A DNA stretch of 64,000 bases from Moniliella sp. 'wahieum' (GCA_003971905.1 RSEE01000135.1:17501-81500), one strand, 5' to 3'. Numbered from the stretch's first letter, positions 1 through 11,520 are shown. The notes: a model not told the origin generated them from the letters alone. A program made the numbers and translations.

Positions 1-785
1 AGGCAGGCGCGGGGGTTTTGTGCCGAAGCGTTGGGCGTGAGCCTGCGTGGAACGGCCCCTGGTGCAGATCTTGGTGGCAGTAGCAAATATTCAAGCGAGT
101 AACCTTGAAGACTGAAGTGGAGAAAGGTTCCATGGTAACAGCAGTTGGACATGGGTGAGCCGATCCTAACCGATAGGCTGATGCTGATCCATAGCACCCT
201 TTTGGGGGGGTGTGGTTCGGGAAAGGGAAGACGGTTAAGATTCCGTCGCCGGGATGAGGATGTATGGAGCGGTAACGCAAGCAAGCCAGGAGACGCTGGC
301 GAGTACCCCAGGAAGAGTTTTCTTTTCTGCTTAACCATGCTGAGAATGCGCCGTGGAATCGGGTTATCCGGAGAGACGGTGCAGGGCGTGGGAAGAGTGC
401 TGGCGCTACGCTGGCATCTGGTGTGTGCTCGACGGCCCGTGAAAATCCTGGTGCGTGTCTAGTCTCTCGCCCGGTCGTACTGATCACCGCAGCAGGTCTC
501 CAAGGTGAAGAGCCTCTAGTTGAAACGAGAACGTAGGTAAGGGAAGTCGGCAAATTTGATCCGTAACTTTGGGAGAAGGATTGGCTCCAAGGCTTGGGTG
601 CTGGCCGGGGCGTGCGGGTGGGCGGCCTGGGCTGCCGGGGGCGCAAGCTCCTGGCGGCTGGGCGGCGCGCTGCGGCGCGGTCCGAAAGGTGCGCTGAACA
701 AGCGACTTGGAACTGGTACGGACGCGGGGAATCTGACTGTCTAATTAAAACATAGCATTGCGATGGCCATAACGTGGTGTTGACG

Positions 786-819
<34 letters not shown>

Positions 820-835
820 AGTGAAGAGATTCAAC

Positions 836-897
<62 letters not shown>

Positions 898-945
898 TTA
901 ATTCGTGACGCGCATGAATGGATTAACGAGACTCCCACTGTCCCT
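1..945 (+). rRNA. 25S (LSU) ribosomal RNA, internal fragment
   Basis: The sequence follows the conserved fungal 25S core: the GAAGAGTTTTCTTTTCT block near 313, the CCGCAGCAGGTCTCCAAGG block near 487, GGGAAGTCGGCAAAT near 541, CTCTCTTAAGGTAGCC near 868 and CATGAATGGATTAACGAG near 912. It begins already inside the gene and matches through CCCACTGTCCCT at 945. After that it no longer resembles LSU, where a normal gene would continue for more than a kilobase. The break corresponds to about position 1997 in E. coli numbering by my count. It is therefore a 5'- and 3'-truncated copy within the window; whether it is a real relic or an assembly junction cannot be told. Confidence 0.95.
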
Positions 946-1502
946 CACTGGTGGAAAGGTCAGTCGCGGCCCTGATTAAAGTAGCGAATAGTCGACACCT
1001 CTGCCCCCCCTCTCTTCGGAGAGAGGGGGGCTTTGTGTCCCCCAAAGACAACCCTACCGAACCATACGACCAATTGACAAGGGAAAAAGAGTGGAAATGA
1101 AAGTGAATTTCCGCCCACGCCTATTCAGCCTGGACTATATTAACATCCATGTCCAGCTCGCCTCCATTCCACCGGCCAACATAGTGTTTACTTCGTCAGA
1201 AGGCCTGGAAGGAGAGAAGAACAAAGGGACGGGACGAGGTTGAGGTGGAAGATGCGCTAGAAAGGGATGGCCCAAGGGGAATCCAACTGCAGCTCAATGG
1301 CTGTGCAGGGGGGGTGCGCGGAACAATGCGTGGGCGGGTGATCAAGCGGATGAAAGGCTGAAGAAGGGGAAGTGATTCAGAGAAAGATGTAGAGAACCAA
1401 AATGCGAGGAAAAAACTGTGGAGTGTCTAAATCAGAGGTGCCGTGGTAGTATAATGGTCGCGGGATTGCGCGGACTGATAGAGCGTTCTCATCTTGGGAA
1501 GG
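946..1502. other. Unassigned sequence after the rDNA break, with a strong hairpin
   Basis: No coding region or LSU continuation is visible. At 1005-1030 there is a perfect 11-bp stem (CCCCCCTCTCT with AGAGAGGGGGG) closed by a TCGG loop. A short tRNA-like A-box string occurs near 1446 but without the rest of a tRNA. Confidence 0.5.
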
Positions 1503-2562
1503 CTAACGTAGGGGGTTTTGCGTTCCTCCCGACGGTCCTGTTGACGAGGAGCGCACCCGTGCAGAAAAAGCGGGAATCGGGGAAGCAGGTGCGGATCCGA
1601 TGGACGTGGGAGAATGGGAAGGAGGCGACGTGGACGCCAACAAGTCTTTGGCCGTCGTCCACAACTCGAATGCGGATCCCGAGGTCGAGGCTTGTTGGGT
1701 CTCGTCCCACTCGGATGCGCGCACGGTCGGGACGCTACTGGCCACACCAGCGTCTTCGAGCGGCAGGTAGCTAGCCAGCAAGGTGGCTGGTGGGACGGGC
1801 GACGAAGCAGGGGACGAGGGTTGGTTGTGCGCCGGTGGCGACAGGGGGGGGGCAGCATCGGCGTGGTAGTCGGTGCAGCCATCAACGGCACGGCCGAAGC
1901 AAGCGGCGAAGAAGAAGGGGGAAAGTACGTCCCGGCCGACGTCCCTTCGTACATATGCGGTCCTACGGGCGCCGAGCCTCCAACGGAGTAATACGGCCAC
2001 CCGGTACCGCCGTGCCATGCGGGCAACACCGACGGGTCCAAGTAGGACGTCCATCGGAGGTAAGAGGAGGCGGGCACTTGGTACGCTGCCGCTGCCGCTG
2101 CTGACGCTAGACCGGCATGTGCGGTACGCAGGGGGGGAAGCCTGAAGCGCGCGGAGGGGGTGGCATCAGACAGGGAGTGGTAGGCGGCGGGGTCGGAGGT
2201 GCTGCTGGCGGCCTGGGCGCGCTCGTGCGGAGGGAAGGGGGAGGTGCGATGGTGGGAGGCAAACGGGAGGAGTGAGGTGCGGGGGGGAATGGGTTGGGCA
2301 CAGGCTGCTGCGGCAGACTGAGGTGGCACGTGCATCCCTCGCCCGGGGGCGCCAGCTGGGAGGAGGCGGCAGAGGAAACAGTCTGCGCAGAAGACGCGTG
2401 CCGGCGGCGCACGCGGTGGTCGCGGCAGTACTGACAAAGCTTGGGTGGCCGTCCCCGCGGCCGGATCTCGACGAGCGTGGCTGCGTCCGAGTGGGAGCAC
2501 TTGGCGCTGCGGTGGCCGTTGATGCACTTTTGGCACGCATACTTTTTGCCGTTGAGCATCAT
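1503..2562 (-). CDS. Copper-fist transcription factor (ACE1/MAC1/CUF1 type), frameshifted
   Basis: The N-terminus starting at 2562 (or the adjacent ATG at 2559) is a copper-fist DNA-binding domain: KYACQKCINGHRSAKCSHSD gives the C-x2-C-x8-C-x-H zinc site, and RGRPPKLCQYC is the RGRP minor-groove motif of the family. In known members this domain, with Cys-rich segments that bind Cu(I), activates copper uptake or metallothionein genes in the nucleus. Downstream the reading frame must change twice: near the run of seven G at 2281-2287 and at the run of nine G at 1844-1852. The joined product has a Pro/Ser/Ala-rich tail ending at 1503 and would be about 350 residues. The domain call is secure. 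The tail is inferred, and no second Cys-rich copper-sensing box is obvious apart from GCTC just after the domain. Confidence 0.8.
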
Positions 2563-2631
2563 CCTGCCCGCAAATGCCACTGGCAGGGGGGAGGGGGAGG
2601 AGGCTGTGGGATGGATGTGGCCCGAGCGCAA

Positions 2632-5600
2632 CCGAGGAGAAGAGAGGACGGGCCGCAGAGAAACAGAGTCAGACGGTGGCGGTGGCGCAGACGGTGGCGA
2701 GGGTGGTGGGTGAGTGTGCAGGTGAGAGGGATGGCGATGGTGATGGTACTGGGGGGGAATGGTAGGTCTGGGGGACAGTGGGGGGGCAGGGAGGGCCGCA
2801 GCTGTCTGAGCGGCGTGGGGGCGGGAGGGGAGAAAAGCGGAGCGGAGCGGAAGGGCGTCTCGGCCGTCGCGCGTGGGCGGCTGTGCGCTCAGACCGGGTG
2901 GACATAGTCATCACGCCCCGGGGTTCCGCCCGCGGCTGGTGGCGCAGCGCGCAGGCGCCCCGCCGCCTCAGATGCGCACGGCCACGCACCCTGGCCGGCG
3001 GAGACGACGCCGGGCCGATGCGTCCCACGGTTTCCGCTCATGGGGAAACAGTCGCCGACGCGTGTTTTGCTGCCCGACAAGCGGGGCCACTCGCCTCCTC
3101 CGCCGGGCTCGCACCCTCTGGCAGCAGTCCAGTGGCGCCTATTGGAGAGACGGGTCCGAAGTACTTCCCACACATACCCACCAGTCAGCCCTCTACACGA
3201 CAGCCTCGACTGCTCGCACTCTCTTCCGCGCACATGTATGGGCGATTCTCCGTCTGGCTCACATGCAGACGTTGGTGCTCTTCTGCCACTCTCGCTTATA
3301 TAGAAACGAGTGAAAAGGGAGTATAGAACCCCTTCGAAGATCCGTCTCGACGTCTCCACATACACACCTTCCCTCTGTTCAAAAAGGGGATCTGTTCCTC
3401 TCATACGCGAACGAGGTATACCTTTTGCTCTCGGTGGTTACATATAGTCTCCCACGCCAAGAACCACGGACGACTGTGTCCTATAGCTGGTGACATACGG
3501 ATGGCGGTAATGGGGCGAGGGAAAGAGGTACGAGAGATGGAGAGGACGTGTCGTGCAGTTTGTTCAACGAAAGAGAGCAGGCCTACTCGGCAGTACATTG
3601 ACTCACTAAGCGTGAGCGCTAGTGGCTCTCTCAGTTGGACGCACCAGAGAGCAGGCCTCCGAGGCAGTATCCATCCCCAAGCCTGTGCTCCCCATCTTCC
3701 CCATCAAGCATTGATAGGAACATACTAATGCATGTCACCATTCAGCCTATCTCTCCGTCCACTCTAATCTCTTGGGAGCATACACCACCGAAGCATCTGA
3801 GCACCTGTCATCAGCTGGCAATCATATCCTTCTCCAACAGTGTAACAGCGAATCTTGAACATGTTTGCAGGCTTTCTAGTACGCCCGACTCGGTGAGATA
3901 TTCGCGACGGTGCTGTAACCAACTTTGGCACCGTCTCAGGAGAAAAACAACAACGACTGTCATGGTGGTTTGAACGCCTCAGCAGGGCAGCCGTTACAAA
4001 AGTACCACTGCGGAAACTGCTTTACCAGTGGCTCTCTCAGTACGAAGCACCAGAAAGCAGACCAGCTCGGGAGTACAGTGACTAACTGCTCGGCAGTATA
4101 CATTGACTAACTAAGCGTGAGCAGAAGTGTCTCGCTCTGTGGGAGGCACCAGAGGTCAGTCTGTCGCGGCGGCAACAATTGCTCTGTCTCATCTCCTGAC
4201 TAAAAACATTAGACGCGGGCGCTCCAGGCGGCAGTTATATATGATCTGTCCTCGAGCTTCGTGATCGATAATTTGTCTCGGTGAGCGCTCCCTCCGGCAG
4301 TCCTCTTCAAGCCTCATTAAGCTCAGATGTGTGTCTCAGCCAGCATACCAGGCGGCGGTTGTATGTCTCAGATGTCTCAGGGCGCGCACCAGGCTACAGT
4401 TGTCCGTCTGAGCGGTTGCACCGGGAATGTACGAGTTGTTTCTTATCGAGCGCTTACCCCTTCGCCAGATCTTTAACATTCCGACTCCGTGAGCGCCCTC
4501 GTGACTATAACGGTAGCAGATCTCTGCGACGGTCTCCTCAGCCACATCGCTGGGAGCTCTTCGGCCGGGGGTTCGTGTTGCTCAATCAGCGAAAGGACCA
4601 TGCAATGGTTGAGTGTGTTCCTAACCCCGTTCCCCCCCGCCGCTTGGCGCACATTCCAGGAAGCCAGGCTGACAGGTCCCGCACGAGCGACAAGAAGAAA
4701 CTACGTGCGAACCTGAAGATCAAGAATCAGGAGAACGTCGAGGTCCGTGCTGCAGTCTCTCAGGTCACAGGTGTTGGTACTGTGCTGGTGCAATTGGTTC
4801 GCGGTTGCGAACACTCGAGCAGTGCAGCAACACATGATAGCTACTATTCCAGATAAGGGACTGACAACGACCCAGTCAACAGGTGCTTGGGCCGTCCTGC
4901 TCAGCTGTCCTGCTCGGATCCGGCGTGACTAGGCCAGTGCGCCACAGGTTGCAGGCCGACTCGGATCTTCTATTACCATATGGCAGGACCCACCAAGAAA
5001 TTGCAACCCTACTGCTCCCCCACCTGCACGTGACGGGGCTGGCTGCGCCGACTATCGGGCATATGGCAGAGTCGCGTCGACGCGTCCCTCCACCCACTTA
5101 AAATGCCCGCTACCCGTACTCACCGTCGGAGCCCCCATTGCAGCACCAACGCCCACACTGGCACACGGTGCCCCTTCAATCCACTCCCACGTTTGTGCCC
5201 CCACGGCCGTCGACCTGGCTACAAGACTGCCGCGGAGCGGTGGAGCAAGGAGGAGATGTGGAAAGCAATTGGGGTCTTTGCGACAAAAATAAGGTGGGGG
5301 GGGAAGGACAAGAAGAGGGGGGAGGACAAGAAGAGAGGGGAGGACAAAGTAGATTGGTGGAAGGATGGAGTAAGGATGATCGATGGTCCAGAGGTGGCGG
5401 GCTCGATCCATGTACCGTGAATTACGAGTCGCAGGCGGGCCCTGCCAGGGGTCTCACTCAGGTTGGTGGGGTACAGTCCCTTACGTGAAAGACGGCTCAC
5501 GGTAGTTTCGAGCCTGGGCTACGAGCGAGGAGGAGAAGCCTTTGGGCGTGAAGCCGAGGCGGCTGCACGCGTGGCAAGGCTGCGTATACGTAGATGTTGA

Positions 5601-6689
5601 CAGAGCGAAGCAGACGAAGCTGCTATAGAGTCGACTTGGGAGCACTCAAGATCCTATGAATGAGCTGCAAAGCAGCCTTCAGACATTGCAGGAGTGAAGG
5701 CAAAGGGGTGACCACAAGTCTACAAGCATCTGAAGGAAAGAAGGCAGGCAGGAGAGAGAGAAGGGAGATGGAGCGAGCAGGGCGCGCGCGCCCTGCGAGC
5801 GGAACTCTTTCGGAACTCTTTCGACCGGCTAAGCAAGAGCGTCACCGATTCACTGAGGGGTGCAGGGGAGGCCTAACACTACCACCCCAACAGATGCAAA
5901 CGGAGGCTGCGAAGGGACAAAGAATATCATCCGATAGCACTTCCTCGTACAGAATGTCTGACTAGGCGGGAGGACACTGCTCCTGTTCTCTTTGTAAGGG
6001 AAGCACCCGGGGGGGGTGCGGCTCCGCTACAGTCTAACGCGGCCAGGGCAGCTGGGTCGAGGTGCCTGTCTGCGCGACCGTACCAGGCGCCAATCGGCTC
6101 AAATGCCGCCTCAAGATTTTGACCTCGTCCGCTGTCGGAGCTCATTATCATTTCTCAGTTCATTCAGAGTGTAGAGTAGCGGAGTTTATCAGGCAAGCCA
6201 AAGGGAGTGGGTGTGGTGAAGAATAGCATTGTATACCAGCGAGGGGTCGTCCTACTTATACGCAAAGTAGGGAAAATAAAGAAATAGATAACTCGAGCAA
6301 ATGAACCTTGTAGCTCAGACCACCAAGTCGGTTGGCCCACAAAGCAGGACAAACCAAACCAGTGCCGAACCAAACTGTTGAGTCTCAAATCCAGATGATG
6401 TGGTCCGATACTCAACACAGAGAAAGCTTCCCCCGCGGAAGATCCCAAACAGGACGTGTTCCGAGGAGACGGTCACGTATACGAAAGCCACTGGAGTTGT
6501 GCCCACTGTGTGGCCAGTGGAAGAAGCTCCCTTATCTGTTGGACCGCGTGCTCGTCCACGTCAGGTGTATCCGGTAGACGAAACAAGGCCAGGTCAGCCG
6601 AAGTGAACAGCAGCGTGGCAGGATGGGGAGATGGAGGGGGCACATCAGTTGCGAGTCCGTCGGTTGTGCTCTCTCGGTTGGGATCGGCC
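2632..6689. other. Long gene-free interval with degenerate repeats
   Basis: I see no supportable protein or RNA gene. The first 700 bases are GC-rich upstream sequence of the copper-fist gene. 3541-4160 holds degenerate copies of an approximately 70-bp repeat. 4205-4420 has scattered variants of CAGGCGGCAGTT. 5290-5350 is a purine-rich minisatellite of GGGGAGGACAAGAAGA units. 5802-5823 is a direct repeat of GGAACTCTTTC. Confidence 0.5.
3541..4160. repeat. Degenerate dispersed approximately 70-bp repeat
   Basis: The block at 3589-3656 (CGGCAGTACATTGACT, then CTAAGCGTGAGC, then GCACCAGAGAGCAGG) recurs at 4090-4157 with about 20 percent change. A partial copy at 4025-4100 contains AGTGGCTCTCTCAGTA and CACCAGAAAGCAG. 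Copies lie in the same orientation. No coding potential is seen. Confidence 0.6.
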
Positions 6690-7321
6690 TCAGGGGCGGG
6701 TTGGATCGTTTCGTGAGGGGTATCGGGAGCCCCCCGGGGGGGGTGGGGAAGAACGCAGCACGGACATCCAACTCCCACTGCCACTTTCCAGGCTCTTGCG
6801 GCTGGGTGGGGGCAGCGTGTTGTAGTATACTCCCTGATGCGCCTGCGCCGGCAAATCAGAAAGAGTGACGGAGCGTTGGTGCAGGGCGCGGAATCCCGAG
6901 ACATTGGTGGTAACGATGGCGTCCACTGCCTTCTGGGCTTGTTCCCGGCTCGTCGCGTGCTGCACTGCCGCCTGGGTCAAGGCATTGATCTCCTCCAGAA
7001 ACGCCTCGTCCGCAGCTTGGTCCGCTTCCGTGCCGCCAGCCAAGGCGGGCCAGCCTTCGTCCTGAGTGAACCAGTCCAGCTGCTGCTGCGACATGCGGCC
7101 TGGGCCAAGGTCCAGCAGCTGGACCAGCCATGCGCGGCCGAGCGGGGGGTGACCTGGACGCTGGTCCGTACATTGCTTGCAACGCCGTGGGCGAGGGCGT
7201 AGGCGTGGGCCGCCTGGGCCGCCTCGTGGGCGCGCTCGGGCACGGCGTAGGGCGCACACCGCAGCACCGTCTCCGCCTTGGGCTCTGTCGCGGCGGGGCA
7301 GGAGACGAGGCAGCTGGACAT
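6690..7321 (-). CDS. Hypothetical protein, frameshifted
   Basis: A reading frame starts at 7321 with MSSCLVSCPAATEPKAETV and reads to a C run at about 7143-7148. A one-base shift there leads into a second open frame, beginning near PLGRAWLVQLLDLGPG and containing QQQLDWFTQDEGWPALAGG and an alanine/glutamine-rich helical stretch. The total is about 210 residues with no signal peptide or membrane segment. I do not recognise a family. The acidic and amphipathic composition, unlike the Arg/Pro-rich antisense frames, supports real coding. The extreme C-terminus near 6735 passes another C/G run and may also be shifted. Confidence 0.5.
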
Positions 7322-8104
7322 GAGCGCGGGGGGGCGGTGGGCGGATGGATGGCGTTAGAGAGGCCAGACGGGGAGACAGACAGGCCGAGTGCAGCGCTGC
7401 TCGCTACCAACAATCACATGCCATCACATGCATCCCACTGGGTGTGGATGTGACGTGGGGGTGATGCAGTGCTGGAATCGGCCAGTTGATGCCATCTTTC
7501 ACAAGTCACTAGTCACTCGCCCTGCCTCGCCGCCTGGTCTGCAGGTGGGGTGCTGCCTCCTGCTGCTGCACCACCGCCCGGCTCTGCGCGTCCCTCGCCA
7601 CCTGCGTCCCGCTCGCTGTGCCCGATCAACTAGCCACGTTAGTACCACGCTGCCGTTTCCCTTGCCACAGTTCCTGTCCCCTGCCGGGGTCCAGATCGGA
7701 CCGGCCTAGCATCGCTACGAGGTTGGCCTGCAGCCCAAAGTCAAGACGGAGATGGGGTGTGCATCGAGTGGTGAAGGTGCAAGGGGGTAGGTGCCAAAGA
7801 GAAAAGAGGAGCTGGCAGCGGAGAGGGGGAAAGGGGAGTAAGGTATGATGTACATGCTTCTGCGGTCTAGCTGGCCAGTGCGAAGATCTGATGCCTACGC
7901 GGCTGCCGTGTTCCCGCCCTCCATTTTTTTCCTTCGATCCAGGAAGAGAAGAGCCCGAAGAAGAGTGTCCCGAAGAACAGTGTCCCGAAGAGGAGGGATG
8001 GGGTCCTGGTCGGGCACAGAGGGTGGGGTGGAGGTGGTGCGAGCGCCAGAGGCAACAGCCAAACAGGGCACGGTCTCTTCCCAATCAGCATCCGCGTAGG
8101 GGGG
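7322..8104. other. Intergenic between the hypothetical gene and TIM23
   Basis: No gene is recognised. It contains two tandem AGTCACT units (7504-7517) and, at 7950-8000, three imperfect copies of a unit containing GTCCCGAAGA. Confidence 0.4.
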
Positions 8105-8880
8105 TTAGAGCAGAGATCGTTTGGCCAGGGTCCAGGATCCGGCTGCGGCGGCCATCAGGCCACTGGCAATGACGATGGGCCGTGGGCCGGCGGTGATCTT
8201 GAAGGTGGCGCCGGTCAATGCGCCCGAGGCCATGGCGCCCCAAATGTCGTGCTTTCCGCGCTGGCCATCAATGATGGCGTCGTAGCCCGTGTAGATGAGC
8301 GCTTGGGGAGACGACAGAAGGGGTCAGAGCAAGAAAGGGAGGGCAAGAGAGAGGAAAAGGAAACAGAAGAAACACATACCCAAGACACCACCGCTGTTGC
8401 CGAGGAAGGAGCCTCGCCTGGTGACGGCGTTGAGGACGGCGTTGAGGCGCAGGCGGGCGGTGGGGTGTTCGACACCGAGCGGGCGGGTAAGGCCCTCGCG
8501 GATGCCCAGCAGGGCGCCGAGGAACTGGCCGCCGAGAAAGGCGGTGCCGGTGCCGTAGGACAGGTTGTCGCTCCAGCCGCGGGAGGGGGGGCGGTGGGGT
8601 CGAGCTGGGAGGGGGCGTCGTCGACAATGTCGAGGAACTCGAGGTCGTCCTTGCCGAGCCCGGCCATGGGGTACATCTTGGTCAGGTCGAGCTGGTAGGC
8701 GCCGGCGCCGAGGATGTCGGCGGTCGAGGGCGCCTGGGCGACGTTGACGGCGTACGAGGCGGGCGGAGCAAAGTGCTGCGCGTCGAGGTCGGCGGGCACG
8801 GCGCCCACCGCTGGCTCGCCCGATGGCGGCTGGCTGGTGGTGGGGGGGGGGGAGGAGGAGGAGGAGGAGAAGGGCCACAT
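8105..8880 (-). CDS. TIM23: TIM23 mitochondrial inner-membrane translocase channel subunit
   Basis: This encodes the channel-forming subunit of the TIM23 presequence translocase. The N-terminal half (start 8880) is hydrophilic and ends in YPMAGLGKDDLEFLDI, matching the LxPLAGLDKGxEYLDL box of fungal Tim23. The membrane domain follows: SRGWSDNLSYGTG, RRGSFLGNSGGVLAL, RGKHDIWGAMASGALTGA and the final helices, ending RSLL-stop at 8105-8107. A 78-nt GT-AG intron at 8302-8379 interrupts the GGVLA/LIY region. One base must be skipped at the run of eight G at 8585-8592 to join the two halves. Because the gene is essential and otherwise perfect, an assembly indel is more likely than a pseudogene. Length, about 230 residues, is normal for the family. 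Confidence 0.9.
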
Positions 8881-9331
8881 GGGGGGTTAAGGTGGTGGTT
8901 ACACTCAATCTCCCCTCAAAAACACAGCAGACCAGAAGAAGGATGGGCGGAATGCAAAAACCACGCCGGGCGGAATCCCACTCCCCCCCAAAACCCCCGC
9001 CACCCATACGCAGCCTCCCCGACTCGAACCAGGGGGAAGATAAGGTTGAGGGTGGGGCAGCGGCAGTGTCAGCGATCCATGTCACCCATCAGCCTCCGAG
9101 CTGCTCCGCTCCCACCCGCATCCACGCGTTAGCACCGCCACCCGCCTCCCACCACCACTCCCACCACCACCACCACCACCACCACCACCACCACCACACA
9201 CCACCACCACCACACTCCCTCTTCCTTGTCCACGACTGGCTCGTGTTGTTTCTAGAACCCCTTTCATCCCCCTTGCAATGTACGTGCCCCCCCCCCCCCC
9301 CGCTCGCTCCCCGCGCTGACCCCCCCCCAGC
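8881..9331. other. Intergenic with CCA microsatellite
   Basis: This lies between TIM23 (minus) and the zinc-ribbon gene (plus) and probably serves as a divergent promoter. It contains a CCACCA tract at about 9150-9215 and C runs at 9289-9300 and 9321-9328. Confidence 0.5.
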
Positions 9332-9499
9332 ATGACCTCCACCTTTGCTGTCTGCGCCAACTGCGGCTCCGTCACGCGCACCTTGACGGGCATCTGCGTC
9401 TTTTGCGACGCCAAGCTCGTCAATGCCCGCCCTGTCAGCCGCACTGCCTCCTCGCATGCCCACCGTCACTGCGCCGACGACGCCTCCCACCGCCACTAA
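9332..9499 (+). CDS. Very small zinc-ribbon-like protein (55 aa)
   Basis: A short open frame from ATG 9332 to TAA 9497-9499 encodes 55 residues with two CxxC knuckles, CANCG near residues 8-12 and CVFCD near residues 23-27, spaced as in a zinc ribbon. The remainder is Ser/His/Arg-rich. The ATG directly follows a C-rich stretch ending in CAG, so this could also be a second exon whose first exon lies upstream. No family is recognised. Confidence rests only on the paired cysteine motifs and a clean start and stop. Confidence 0.45.
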   Translation: MTSTFAVCANCGSVTRTLTGICVFCDAKLVNARPVSRTASSHAHRHCADDASHRH

Positions 9500-10477
9500 C
9501 ACCATCATCCACCCCCTCTCTCCCTCTCTGCCCATCTCGTCTTCTGCCCGGCGCAAAGGCCTCGCTCCCATTTGCCCCTGATCATACCATACCCTGATGC
9601 ACCCCCCAGCACGTACCGTGTACAATCTCGCCGCCTTCTCGGCTGCAGCTGTCCTTGGGGGGGGGGTGCTTCACATGTTTTGCATCGTGGCACTTGTGCC
9701 TCCCATTCGCTTTCGGATCGCCATGATCCTTTTCGTTTGTTTCTTTGTTTGTTTGTCTGTACCCTGGCTGGTCCCATGGGTACTGTCCAGAGTGGCGAGA
9801 CAAGCCTGGCGCTTCTCTCTCTGCCTCCAAGAGCATGTCCCATCTACCTGGTGCTGGTATTGGTGTTGGTGTAGGCGTTGGTATGTGGCAAGTACGCGCC
9901 CATGTCCGGTGCCCCACCATCCGTCGTCGTTCTATCTGTCTCTCGTTTTGCCATGGACCAGGCTGTGCCTCGGATCCGTGCCTAGCAGTCTCGGCTGGCA
10001 AAGGTCTGGCGGGGGGCAGCGCTGGCGCTGCATCCTGACCTGCCGCCTGACCTTGACCCCGCTTGCCCCGCTATCAATCTTGAAGCATGCTTCCAGTCCT
10101 TGGTGTCTCTGCCCGGCTCCACTCTGCCGGACAGTGCCGTAGCGACGTAGGTTTTTTCTGATGTATGTGAGAATTGGGTCGGGCCCGGACACCGTGTGGG
10201 GAGAAAGAGGCCGAGGTGGGGCACTGATCAATTTGCCACATTCGCCACCTTGGATGTCTGCCCTCGCCGCTGTTCCGCCCCTGTTCCGCCACTTGCGCCG
10301 TCACAGCGACCGGTCAGGTGACCTGATACTGCGTGCTCCAACCCACCAGCCCCACCTCGTGTGCTGTCTGTCGGCGGTCACCGCCACCGCCACCACGACC
10401 AATTCGGCATCCATCGGCTGGGCCCACCTCGGCCGACGGTGCTGGCGGCTGCTGGCTGCTTGTGCGCACAGGCCACC
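9500..10477. other. Intergenic, nothing recognised
   Basis: There is no supportable gene. It contains short simple-sequence stretches (TTTG units near 9738-9760 and a TTGGTG-rich tract near 9850-9880). Confidence 0.4.
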
Positions 10478-11520
10478 ATGTCCGCCCGCTTCCCATCCGC
10501 GCGGGCTGCCGCTGCGGCCGAGCTGGTCCAGGGTCGGGTGCGGGAGGACGAGGTGGCGATGACGTACGACCAGCTGATCGCGTGTCTGGCCAGCGCCCTG
10601 GAAACGGCGATGCATGTCGTGTTGTGTTTGCGCCGCGTCTACCCGCCCGGCGCGTACGCCGCCCACCGCCTCACCGCCCGCCGACCGCGTTCCTTTTCCC
10701 CCCAGGCAAGGGGCGCGCGTGCCAGTGCAAGTACCAGTGCAAGTACCAGTGCTGGCATGGAGAGTACCACCGCCACGGCAACCAGCTTCGCCCCGCTGCA
10801 CCCGGGCTTGCAGACGTACTTTGCAGGGGTGCGTGCCCGCTGGAGCGGCAGTTGGCCCACCAAGATGTGGCGGCTGTGGCGCTGGTGCTGCACTTGCCCC
10901 AGTCGGGGAGGGTGGTGGAACGGTACGTGTTTCGGTTGGCGTACCAATGGCCTGAAGCGCCGCCTGCGCACCACCGCTCGGTGCCCATCACAGATGGATG
11001 GAGCGAGGCCGAGTTTGAGTATTGGTTCACCACGCTCTTGGCTCGTTTGACGGCGCAGGTAGCCACCCTCGCCCCGCTGCCTGGTGCGACAAGGCGCACA
11101 CGCACGCCGCCCGCGCACCGTCCACACGCGCAGCATGTGCAACCGCAGGACGAACGAGAAGAAGGTGAAGAGGAAGAGGAGAGACGAAGTTTCGTTGGCC
11201 ATTGTATTGCAGCTGCAAGATGCTTCGGCACGGCCGTCGGCGCAGGCAGCGGGAGCGAAGCGCGGATGCGCACCACGCTCCCGAGGGCGCCTGGGTCCCG
11301 CTCGATGCGACGCTTGCGCGGGCTGCCCCATCGCGCCGCCGCCGCCGAGGGGGGGCGCAGCACGACAGCGGCGGCACCGGCGGGCGGCGCGGCGCGGACG
11401 GAGATTGTGCCGGTGCAGTCGTTGGGGACAGGGGTGGTGGATGTGAGCTTCTATGTGGAGGACCACCGGCGCACCAAAGCGCGCCGACGCTCCGAGGCAC
11501 AGCCCCCCATCGAGTGGTAA
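10478..11520 (+). CDS. REV7/MAD2L2-like HORMA-domain protein, several frame breaks
   Basis: The start at 10478 (context CACCATG) opens with a HORMA N-terminus: YDQLIACLASALETAMHVVL then RRVYPPGAY, matching the LxxFLExAVHLILYxREVYPxGIF pattern of Rev7. Later pieces in other frames also fit in order: LHPGLQTYFAGV, HQDVAAVALVLHLPQSGRV with ERYVFRLAYQ, EGAWVPLD, and a C-terminus with VVDVSFYVEDHR just before the stop at 11518-11520, like the LYVEERAHK end of human REV7. Rev7 bridges Rev3 and Rev1 in DNA polymerase zeta for translesion synthesis. At least three frame changes are required. An intron may lie at about 10648-10703 (GTACGC...CCCCAG), and the acidic stretch after 11085 may be another. 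The family call is good; the exact structure is not resolved. Confidence 0.65.

Noticed and set aside
946-1140. Possible group I intron after the LSU break
   Set aside because: No P7/P3 core or conserved R and S elements are recognisable, the 3' exon never resumes in the window, and the break does not sit at a group I insertion site I know.
1440-1520. tRNA-like string TGGTAGTATAATGGT
   Set aside because: It matches a tRNA A box, but no B box, acceptor pairing or anticodon stem follows at the right distance.
8990-9070. B-box-like GGTTCGAGTC on the minus strand
   Set aside because: There is no A box or acceptor stem around it.
9150-9335. His-rich open frame over the CCA tract
   Set aside because: Poly-His arises only from translating the microsatellite; no start context or homology.
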